A stretch of DNA of 12,522 nt. Origin: Bacillota bacterium (GTDB lineage Bacteria; Bacillota_A; Clostridia; Clostridiales; Clostridiaceae). The notes under the pieces are model-generated. The model had not been told where the DNA came from. It searched no databases and worked only from the letters and a program-made list of their open reading frames with translations. Every line of letters begins with the position of its first letter. The first letter of the stretch is position 1. This document shows, in pieces, positions 7,932 to 12,522 of this stretch. The translations under genes were made by a program, and so were the position numbers. Where the stretch lies: positions 1 through 12,522 of the forward strand of contig JAJXYA010000349.1 in NCBI GenBank assembly GCA_021780795.1, written 5' to 3'.

Positions 7932-9083
7932 ATGATTTCTATAAACGGAATAGATTCTTTAAAAGCCATAGCAGAATTACAAGCAGAAATAATACCAGGG
8001 GGTGTTATATATTTAATTATTCAAGGAAGTACAATTATTTGGAGAAAAGCATCTGAAGCCTTCGACCTTGATATTTTCAAGGTTGGGGAGAAATTAAGTG
8101 ATAATAGCATTGCAGGCAGAGCAATGAAAGAAAATAGAATAATAACACAGAATGTTCCAAGATCGCTTTATGGAATGAGGTTGAAAACCGTTGCACAACC
8201 ATTGGTAAATGAGGAAGGACAAGCTGTTGGAGCATTTTCAATTATATTTCCTAGATTACATCCTGTAGCAAAATCATTCATGGATTTTGCACCGCTTCTA
8301 GCTGAGATGTTTCCAGAAGGTGCTTTTCTTTATATGACAGATTTGCACAATATTATTCAAAGGCAGCCATCAAAGAAGTTTGACATGCCGACTATCCCTA
8401 TGGGATATAAGCTCCAAGAAAAGGATATTGCATGCAAGGTTATAAAGGCAAAACAAAGTATTACAATTGAACTAGATAGTTCAGCATATGGAGTACCTGT
8501 TTTAGTTACGAGTTATCCTTTATTTGATGAAGATAATTCAAATGAAGTTGTTGCTACTTTAGGAGTGGTAATACCTAAGGCCCTTGCAGCTAATCTTCGT
8601 GATATGTCAGGTAATCTAGAACTTGGTCTTGAAGGAATAGTTTCTTCCATTGAGCAATTGGCCACATCAGCATCTAATATACATTCAAATGAGCTTGAAC
8701 TCAATAGGGAGATTAAAGAAATAATAAGTTTATCAGAAGAAATTAATGAAGTATCAGCCTTTATTAAAAAAATTGCTGATGAAACAAAAATGCTTGGATT
8801 AAATGCTGCAATTGAAGCAGCTAGAGCTGGAGAAGTAGGGCGAGGTTTTGGGGTTGTTGCAGGAGAAATTAGGAAGCTATCTGAACAATCAAAGGGCACA
8901 GTTCCTAAAATTAAAGAATTAACTGATAGGATCAAGGCAAAGGTGGATGAAACAAGGGAGAAGAGTCAAATCTCTTTAGTTTCAAGCGAGGATCAAGCCG
9001 CTGCTACAGAAGAAATTACAGCTAGCATACAAGAAATAACTTCGATGTCAGCAGAATTAAATAAAATTTCACGTGACCTATAA
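7932..9083 (+). CDS. Soluble methyl-accepting chemotaxis-type signalling protein with two duplicated sensor modules
   Basis: The 383-residue product has no membrane helix and no HAMP domain, so it should sense in the cytoplasm. Two N-terminal modules (about 22-109 and 128-216) look like a duplication: both have P-x-G, then S..FD, G.KL, I-A, I-T, S-x-YG, PL and a closing VxxxxxxxP, consistent with PAS/GAF-like folds. After a helix, the chemoreceptor hairpin tip is well kept ([33 protein letters not shown]; about 281-320). AATEEITAS (357-365) fits the methylation-site pattern with Glu 360-361. The signalling domain (about 225-383) is much shorter than in full receptors. No CheR/CheB-binding tail is present. 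AAAGGAG lies 8 bases before the ATG. It is a single-gene unit ended by a strong terminator. The ligand is unknown. No chemotaxis genes are in the window. Confidence 0.9.
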   Translation: MISINGIDSLKAIAELQAEIIPGGVIYLIIQGSTIIWRKASEAFDLDIFKVGEKLSDNSIAGRAMKENRIITQNVPRSLYGMRLKTVAQPLVNEEGQAVGAFSIIFPRLHPVAKSFMDFAPLLAEMFPEGAFLYMTDLHNIIQRQPSKKFDMPTIPMGYKLQEKDIACKVIKAKQSITIELDSSAYGVPVLVTSYPLFDEDNSNEVVATLGVVIPKALAANLRDMSGNLELGLEGIVSSIEQLATSASNIHSNELELNREIKEIISLSEEINEVSAFIKKIADETKMLGLNAAIEAARAGEVGRGFGVVAGEIRKLSEQSKGTVPKIKELTDRIKAKVDETREKSQISLVSSEDQAAATEEITASIQEITSMSAELNKISRDL

Positions 9084-9092
9084 ATATATTCA

Positions 9093-9123
9093 ACTTACGC
9101 CCTTTTATGGGCGTAAGTTTTTT
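9093..9123 (+). terminator. Intrinsic terminator of the chemoreceptor-like gene
   Basis: ACTTACGCCC and GGGCGTAAGT form a perfect 10-bp stem around a 6-base loop, followed by a run of six Ts. It starts 9 bases after the stop codon. Confidence 0.95.
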
Positions 9124-9193
9124 ATTACTCGCGTATTTAACATTGTTTCCTAGATGTACCAAATAGGTATCCCGTCATTTCTATCATTTTTCT

Positions 9194-9252
9194 TCTACTA
9201 AAGCTTATACAATACCTTAATTTAGTATAAACGAATTATCTACTAAGCTTAT
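9194..9252. repeat. Short direct repeat downstream of the MFS gene
   Basis: TCTACTAAAGCTTAT (9194-9208) and TCTACTAAGCTTAT (9239-9252) are near-identical direct repeats differing by one A, 45 bases apart start to start. The second ends one base before the transporter stop codon on the other strand. No function can be assigned. The rest of the 9124-9253 gap shows no terminator for the transporter. Confidence 0.5.
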
Positions 9253-9253
9253 C

Positions 9254-10465
9254 CTAAATGCCTGTATTCTTTACTTTCATAATAACATTTATTCTCTCTG
9301 TTCCAATAAGCATAAAAATTATATATATCAAAACAAAAAACGGTAAAATCAGCATGGTTGAACGAGCTGCAACAAATCCAAGAAGAGGCGGCAAAAACGT
9401 TGTTCCTGTATAGGCACTGGCCATTTGATATCCCATAATCTTTTGAGAATGCTCTTTTCCAAAACGTTTAGGTGTTTCATGTAACATGCAAGGAAAAATC
9501 GGCGCACAGCCTAATCCAACCATTATGAACCCAATAAGTGAGAAGATAGTAGGCAAAGGTAGTAATAGAACTACAGCTCCAGTTACAGCAATAATTTGTC
9601 CCATACGAATTAGTGTAGTATTTTTCACCTTCATAGTAATAAATCCTGTAATCAATCTACCTATTGTAATTCCTCCATAGTAAAGTGAAACCCATTGTGC
9701 TGCTACTGCAACAGGAAGATCTTTAACATTTACAAGAAAACTACTTCCCCACAATCCCATGGTGGCTTCAGTACCACAATAAAACAAGAAAGAAACTAGT
9801 GCTAGTTTTACACCATTAATTTGTAGTGGCTTTACCTTTGCAACTGCTTCTAAAGGTGAAATGATTTTTGCGTCTTCGTCTTTGCTTAAATCCACACTTC
9901 TAGTTTTATCATCATGTCTTACCTGATTCCATAGAGGTAAAGTGAAAAAAAGCAGCACAGTCAACATAAACTGAAGAACAGAAATAGTAAGATATCCACT
10001 TCTCCAAGCCCCTTGTCTTGCAATAAACTGTGCCATAATTATAGGTCCAAGGGTAGCCCCTACTCCCCAGAAACAATGTAGCCAACTCATATGATGTGCT
10101 TTATAATGCGTAGCTACATAATTATTTAATGCTGAATCTACAGAACCTGCTCCTAATCCAAGTGGGATTGCCAAAAGTATAAGCCAAAATAGTGAGGGTG
10201 CAAAGGAAAAGCCTAACAATGAACTAGCTGTCATCAGACAACTTATAAATGTAACTTTTCCAGTACCTAATCTCTTTATTACACTTCCACTTGCTAAACT
10301 TGATAAGATGGTACCCCCTGCTATGGTCATGGAAATTAAACCTGCAGCCTGAAAAGGTGCATTAATGTTAATTTGCATCACGGGCCATGCCACTCCTAGC
10401 AATGAATCAGGTAGCCCTAAACTAATAAAAGCTAAATATATAATTCCTAAAAAAAATGTTGCCAT
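9254..10465 (-). CDS. Major facilitator superfamily transporter, FucP/sugar-permease-like
   Basis: The 403-residue protein has about 12 membrane helices in two halves split by a charged cytoplasmic loop (about 180-215), the standard MFS layout. A motif-A-like GSVIKRLGTGK (60-70) lies between helices 2 and 3, and LHCFWGVGATLGP (129-141) in helix 5 resembles the fucose/sugar permease branch. MFS proteins of this type move small solutes with protons; the substrate cannot be read here. AAGGAG lies 11 bases before the ATG. It appears to be a single-gene unit, since a strong terminator (10615-10653) separates it from the gene upstream. No sugar-metabolism gene lies nearby to hint at a substrate. 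A drug-efflux role is possible but fits the motifs less well. Confidence 0.88.
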   Translation of the reverse strand: MATFFLGIIYLAFISLGLPDSLLGVAWPVMQININAPFQAAGLISMTIAGGTILSSLASGSVIKRLGTGKVTFISCLMTASSLLGFSFAPSLFWLILLAIPLGLGAGSVDSALNNYVATHYKAHHMSWLHCFWGVGATLGPIIMAQFIARQGAWRSGYLTISVLQFMLTVLLFFTLPLWNQVRHDDKTRSVDLSKDEDAKIISPLEAVAKVKPLQINGVKLALVSFLFYCGTEATMGLWGSSFLVNVKDLPVAVAAQWVSLYYGGITIGRLITGFITMKVKNTTLIRMGQIIAVTGAVVLLLPLPTIFSLIGFIMVGLGCAPIFPCMLHETPKRFGKEHSQKIMGYQMASAYTGTTFLPPLLGFVAARSTMLILPFFVLIYIIFMLIGTERINVIMKVKNTGI

Positions 10466-10614
10466 AAAAAATCTAACTCCTTATATTAATTTTTTTAGCA
10501 ATACTGTGCTAAAATCTAATGTTTTAATGTTTGTCCAATTCTTATTATATCAACATTTTGAAAAATAATGTTCCAATTTTATACATAAAAACTTGTAGGA
10601 TATTATGAACTAAG

Positions 10615-10653
10615 AAAAAAGCTATTTCAATCTCAGAAAGATTGAAATAGCTT
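10615..10653 (-). terminator. Intrinsic terminator of the FMN-binding protein gene
   Basis: AAGCTATTTCAATCT and AGATTGAAATAGCTT form a perfect 15-bp stem around a 5-base loop. On the minus strand a run of Ts follows directly. It lies 50 bases beyond the stop codon at 10704 and insulates the MFS gene. Confidence 0.92.
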
Positions 10654-10703
10654 AACTGTAAAACGAATATTACTACTTTACGCCTGTTATTAACTTCTAT
10701 ATA

Positions 10704-11099
10704 TTATAGTTCGAATGTTTCACTTCCAGCATTAAACGAAGAAATAGTAGCTGTTCCTTTTGTAAAGTATAAAACTGCTAAAATTCCATCATTTATATTA
10801 TACATAGATTTTAAAGTTGGAACAGCTTCAAGTGCACATTCCTTTACTTCACGTCTGTCATCATTTGCAACTTCTCCAGTTACACGAATCCATTGTCCTT
10901 TTTTATTCATACTAGAAATTTCGACTTTAGGATTTTCTAACATTTGTTTAAAACATTCTTTTGTATTATTTGTGACAATGTATAACTTTCCTTCATACTC
11001 GAAGACAGCACCGAATGGTCTGACCCTTGGTTGATCTCCTTCAGTAGTTGCTATGTAAAAAATACCACTTTCTTGTAAAAATCCTAATGCTTTATTCAT
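10704..11099 (-). CDS. Pyridoxamine 5'-phosphate oxidase-like FMN-binding split-barrel protein
   Basis: The 131-residue product has the small split-barrel pattern of the PNPOx-like superfamily, which binds FMN or related flavins as a dimer. Visible marks are FYIATTEGDQPRVRPFG (14-30), the strand KLYIVTN (38-44) followed by KECFKQMLENPKVEIS (47-62), and WIRVTGEV (70-77). It is far shorter than true PdxH and lacks its C-terminal region, so B6 synthesis is unlikely. Relatives include nitroimidazole-reductase-like and general flavin reductases. AGGAG lies 8 bases before the ATG. It is divergent from an HxlR regulator 125 bases away, a layout often seen for redox enzymes under HxlR control; that link is inferred. 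The substrate is unknown. Confidence 0.87.
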   Translation of the reverse strand: MNKALGFLQESGIFYIATTEGDQPRVRPFGAVFEYEGKLYIVTNNTKECFKQMLENPKVEISSMNKKGQWIRVTGEVANDDRREVKECALEAVPTLKSMYNINDGILAVLYFTKGTATISSFNAGSETFEL

Positions 11100-11132
11100 A
11101 ATTGTTGCTCCTCCCCTATATGTGTGTTAAAA

Positions 11133-11163
11133 TTGACTACACAGTAATAATATCACGTATAAC
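11133..11163 (+). promoter_or_regulatory. Candidate promoter of the HxlR-family gene
   Basis: TTGACT (5 of 6) and TATAAC (5 of 6) lie 19 bases apart, which is wider than ideal. It overlaps the opposing promoter of the FMN-protein gene, so the two would compete. No better plus-strand match was found between the genes. Confidence 0.4.
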
Positions 11164-11174
11164 TAAAATAGCAA
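11147..11174 (-). promoter_or_regulatory. Candidate promoter of the FMN-binding protein gene
   Basis: On the minus strand TTGCTA (4 of 6) and TATTAT (5 of 6) are 16 bases apart. The resulting leader before ATG 11099 is about 40 bases and includes GGGGAGGAG. Confidence 0.5.
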
Positions 11175-11193
11175 GTACGATTTTTATATGATG

Positions 11194-11214
11194 TAAGTAT
11201 CTAATAGATACTTA
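11194..11214. promoter_or_regulatory. Perfect 21-bp palindrome, likely HxlR-family operator
   Basis: The arms TAAGTATCTA and TAGATACTTA are exact reverse complements around a single A. It lies directly before the GAGAGG ribosome binding site of the HxlR gene and 19 bases above the -35 of the divergent promoter. HxlR proteins are dimeric winged-helix repressors or activators that bind palindromes in such divergent regions. Its place, below the HxlR promoter, suits autorepression. Confidence 0.7.
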
Positions 11215-11224
11215 GAGAGGAATA

Positions 11225-11563
11225 ATGATGGAAAATAATAATAGTCTTTTTGGAAAATGCCCATATTTTACAGCACAAAAAGTATTTTCAGGAAAATGGT
11301 CAATATTAATTTTGTATCATTTGAATGATGGAGCAATACGTTATGGAGAGCTACAAAGAAGAATAGGTGATATCACGCAGGCAACATTAACAAAGCAATT
11401 AAGAATGCTAGAAGATTATGGATTGATCAGTCGGCATGTTTATTCGGAAATTCCACCCAAGGTGGAGTATTCACTAACTGATTTAGGTAAGGCGTTTGAT
11501 CCAGTATTAGAACAGTTTAGAATTTGGGGAGGTAAGTATATAGAATCCCTCAAAAATAAATAG
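11225..11563 (+). CDS. HxlR-family winged-helix transcriptional regulator
   Basis: The 112-residue product is the normal HxlR size. It has CPYF (12-15), GKWSILILYHL (23-33), the recognition helix TQATLTKQLRMLEDYGLI (51-68) and the wing RHVYSEIPPKVEYSLT (70-85). Cys12 is in the position of the redox-active cysteine of HxlR members such as B. subtilis HypR and YodB, which sense disulfide or quinone stress; it is the only cysteine, so any switch would work by intersubunit disulfide or thiol alkylation. GAGAGG lies 4 bases before ATG 11225 and 7 before ATG 11228, so the second Met may be the true start. It is divergent from a small FMN-binding protein, its likely target, with a palindrome between them. 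I see no terminator after it. Confidence 0.93.
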   Translation: MMENNNSLFGKCPYFTAQKVFSGKWSILILYHLNDGAIRYGELQRRIGDITQATLTKQLRMLEDYGLISRHVYSEIPPKVEYSLTDLGKAFDPVLEQFRIWGGKYIESLKNK

Positions 11564-11583
11564 GCCATAATAAAATAACAATA

Positions 11584-11612
11584 TTGACTTTTAATCTCTT
11601 TCTTACTATTAT
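11584..11612 (+). promoter_or_regulatory. Sigma-A promoter of the 86-residue protein gene
   Basis: TTGACT (5 of 6) and TATTAT (5 of 6) are exactly 17 bases apart, 21 bases after the HxlR stop. Transcription should start near 11619, giving a leader of about 40 bases. This makes the small gene independent of the HxlR gene. Confidence 0.75.
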
Positions 11613-11657
11613 ATGTATTAAAATACAACTATTAATTTATATTGGGGGCATTATCAA

Positions 11658-11918
11658 ATGTTGAAGTATTCATTTTACTTTGAACCAGACCAACCAATAA
11701 CCAATGATAGAGAGTTTACAGATGAGTTAATCAAGTATTGCAAGAAAAACAACAAAGATTTAACAATTATTCATGAAGGCATGGAGCCAATTGTTGAAAT
11801 TGATGATGAAAAGTATATTTGTATGTTAGAACAACCTAGAATGATTAATATACCCATTTTACCTCTATTTTTTACAAATTCTTATGGATTTAAGTTTGTG
11901 TATATATATAAGTATTGA
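11658..11918 (+). CDS. Small protein of unknown function (86 residues)
   Basis: I do not recognise this protein with certainty. It has no signal peptide or membrane helix. The first 60 residues are charged and soluble (FEPDQPITN, then helix-like DELIKYCKKNNKDL, then IVEIDDEKYICML), followed by a hydrophobic stretch INIPILPLFF (63-72) and a C-terminus rich in aromatic residues (GFKFVYIYKY). The pattern suggests a small alpha/beta fold with a closing strand. It has a convincing promoter (11584-11612) and an AT-rich leader; the ribosome binding site is modest (GGGGG, 9 bases before ATG). Codon use matches the neighbours. No terminator with a T-run follows; the nearest hairpin is at 11995-12033. 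Confidence 0.7.
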   Translation: MLKYSFYFEPDQPITNDREFTDELIKYCKKNNKDLTIIHEGMEPIVEIDDEKYICMLEQPRMINIPILPLFFTNSYGFKFVYIYKY

Positions 11919-11952
11919 CATAATATCAACATCATTCTTAAAGAAAGCCAAA

Positions 11953-11989
11953 CTTTAATGTTCTAAATCAAACAGGCAATCGCCTAAAA
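11953..11989. repeat. Repeat motif a, copy 1
   Basis: It shares about three quarters of its bases with 12194-12231, including CTTTAA at the start and CGCCTAAAA at the end. A short stem AGGC/GCCT with a 4-base loop is kept in both copies while the loop bases differ. Confidence 0.6.
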
Positions 11990-11994
11990 TCAAC

Positions 11995-12033
11995 TTAGGG
12001 AACATAACAATTAATAGTTGTTATGTTCCCTAA
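11995..12033. repeat. Perfect 16-bp hairpin, repeat motif b, copy 1
   Basis: TTAGGGAACATAACAA and TTGTTATGTTCCCTAA are exact reverse complements around a 7-base centre. No T-run follows on either strand, so this is not a standard terminator even though it is the first hairpin after the 86-residue gene. The inner 8 bp of the stem and the downstream AAGGAATACCCAG recur at 12420-12463. Confidence 0.85.
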
Positions 12034-12088
12034 GGAATACCCAGGGTCAGACTAGCACTTCTGAGACATCATTCTCTATATAATGTAG

Positions 12089-12153
12089 TATGAAATTTCT
12101 CCGTAGTGAATTGCAATAAGAAATGAAAGGACTGCTTAAATCCCTTTTAGAAA
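12089..12153. repeat. Direct repeat c, copy 1 (65 bases)
   Basis: By eye it matches 12311-12375 at 56 of 65 positions (about 86%) with no gap. The longest shared run is TTGCAATAAGAA. In the plus frame from ATG 12090 it reads nine codons (MKFLRSELQ), a TAA, then EMKGLLKS. Confidence 0.85.
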
Positions 12154-12193
12154 CCTTCAGTATTTCAGAATTGTTTTTAAAATGATGTTTAAT

Positions 12194-12231
12194 CTTTAAC
12201 ATCTCTAATCCAAGCAGGCTACCGCCTAAAA
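12194..12231. repeat. Repeat motif a, copy 2
   Basis: This is the second copy of the 11953-11989 motif with one extra base. The AGGC/GCCT stem is kept; the loop reads TACC instead of AATC. Confidence 0.6.
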
Positions 12232-12310
12232 GAATTATGGAGAAGTTTATTACATCGTTCAGAGTATAAATTATGATTATCAAGGTAAATGCATCTAGGG
12301 GTGTAGCAGA

Positions 12311-12375
12311 TATGAAATCTCTCCGCAGTGACTTGCAATAAGAAGTGAAAGGGCTATTGAAATCCCATTTAGAAA
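12311..12375. repeat. Direct repeat c, copy 2 (65 bases)
   Basis: Gap-free match to 12089-12153 with nine substitutions. In the plus frame from ATG 12312 it reads MKSLRSDLQ, a TAA at the same codon as copy 1, then EVKGLLKS. Confidence 0.85.
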
Positions 12376-12419
12376 TTCTTGTTTTGCAAATATAAAATTG
12401 TCGTAAGCCTGTCAGGATG

Positions 12420-12463
12420 CATAACAATTGAGAATTGTTATGTGCCCCTAAGGAATACCCAGA
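12420..12463. repeat. Hairpin, repeat motif b, copy 2
   Basis: CATAACAATT and AATTGTTATG are exact reverse complements around GAG (12420-12442). The shared tail CCCCTAAGGAATACCCAGAGG follows to 12463 with one or two small differences from copy 1. The outer stem of copy 1 is not kept: the right side is similar but the left side has a different sequence, as if the unit had been joined to something else at the hairpin base. Confidence 0.75.
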
Positions 12464-12468
12464 GGTGG

Positions 12469-12507
12469 CTAGCGAACCCGAGGCAGGACGCCGAGTGTGA
12501 GCGCTAG
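12469..12507. repeat. Short inverted repeat in the G+C-rich tail
   Basis: CTAGCG (12469-12474) and CGCTAG (12502-12507) enclose a 27-base insert that itself holds a small GGC-N5-GCC hairpin (AGGCAGGACGCC). The equivalent stretch in copy 1 (near 12051-12064) keeps only CTAGC and GAG. It is weak alone but fits a structured element. Confidence 0.4.
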
Positions 12508-12522
12508 AGAATTTTATATTTG

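Larger units (their letters stand above)
11953..12522. repeat. Degenerate interspersed repeat region, non-coding, open at the window edge
   Basis: This stretch of about 570 bases holds no convincing gene. Three kinds of unit recur: (a) a 37-38-base motif with a small AGGC-N4-GCCT hairpin at 11953-11989 and 12194-12231; (b) a hairpin with a CATAACAA/TTGTTATG stem followed by CTAAGGAATACCCAG at 11995-12046 and 12420-12463; (c) a 65-base block at 12089-12153 and 12311-12375. The order is a-b-c-a-c-b, with spacings of 242 (a), 222 (c) and 417 (b), consistent with decayed tandem units of roughly 220-240 bases with one b lost. The last 60 bases are visibly richer in G and C than the rest. It may be a remnant of a mobile or amplified element or a structured RNA; I cannot name it. 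Confidence 0.75.

Noticed and set aside
8513..8935. 140-residue minus-strand frame inside the chemoreceptor gene
   Set aside because: It is antisense to the conserved signalling hairpin, has low-complexity Ser/Ile/Leu composition and no support for translation.
10501..10600. Sigma-A promoter for the MFS gene
   Set aside because: TATAAT-like and TTGATA/TTGGAC-like pieces are present on the minus strand, but none pair at 16-18 bases, so no specific promoter can be supported.
11915..11943. Promoter (TTGACA overlapping the stop of the 86-residue gene) driving the repeat region
   Set aside because: The -35 is perfect, but the best -10 at proper spacing (TTAAAG) matches only 3 of 6 positions, too weak to call.
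11995..12033. Terminator for the 86-residue gene
   Set aside because: The stem is strong, but neither side is followed by a T-run, and the hairpin recurs as part of the repeat element.
12047..12427. 126-residue minus-strand reading frame with internal repeats (SPF-SYC-SLRR appears twice)
   Set aside because: The internal repeat is just the DNA repeat c read in reverse. The start is TTG with no ribosome binding site, most differences between the two copies change the amino acid, and the frame spans hairpins and spacer sequence.
12420..12522. T-box or other known riboswitch (GAGGTGG followed by GCGAACC resembles an antiterminator)
   Set aside because: The T-box core motif is not matched, no specifier-type upstream stems are seen and no downstream gene is within the window.
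11953..12522. CRISPR array
   Set aside because: The repeats are long, diverged and unevenly spaced, without uniform short repeats and unique spacers, and no cas genes are present.

Overview
The window looks like chromosomal DNA of a low-GC, Gram-positive anaerobe, most likely a Clostridium sensu lato. The grounds are its strong AT bias, GGAGG-type ribosome binding sites, sigma-A-like promoters, a Bacillus/Clostridium-type LexA box, and the gene order uvrB-uvrA-FHA-SEDS-PBP, which I recall from clostridia. No species can be named from this sequence alone.

Positions 1-2038 (minus strand) hold a cell-envelope cluster: a small membrane-anchored FHA protein, a SEDS-family (FtsW/RodA/SpoVE) glycan polymerase, and the start of its presumed partner, a class B penicillin-binding protein. 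The PBP frame has an in-frame TAA at codon 74 and then stays open for 41 codons to the window edge, so it is disrupted here or the base is a sequence error.

Positions 2057-7041 (minus strand) hold the nucleotide-excision-repair operon uvrB-uvrA. It has a near-consensus sigma-A promoter, a 13/14-match LexA box just downstream of it, and an intrinsic terminator after uvrA.

Positions 7134-7523 hold a small coiled-coil protein with a TTG start, its own promoter and its own terminator, transcribed on the minus strand. The 468-base divergent gap 7464-7931 contains that promoter, a perfect 16-bp inverted repeat and an extended -10 element. It leads into a plus-strand soluble chemoreceptor-like protein (7932-9083) built of two duplicated sensor modules and a short methyl-accepting signalling hairpin, ended by a strong terminator.

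Positions 9254-11563 are metabolic or stress genes: a FucP-like MFS transporter (minus), a small FMN-binding split-barrel protein (minus) with a terminator, and a divergent HxlR-family regulator (plus) with a perfect 21-bp palindrome directly before its ribosome binding site. An 86-aa protein of unknown function follows, with its own sigma-A promoter.

From about 11950 to the window end I see no convincing intact gene. Instead there is a degenerate set of interspersed repeats: two 65-bp copies about 86% identical, two hairpin units sharing a conserved 3' tail, and two copies of a 37-38-bp motif with a small hairpin. It continues past the window edge. This is the least explained part of the window.
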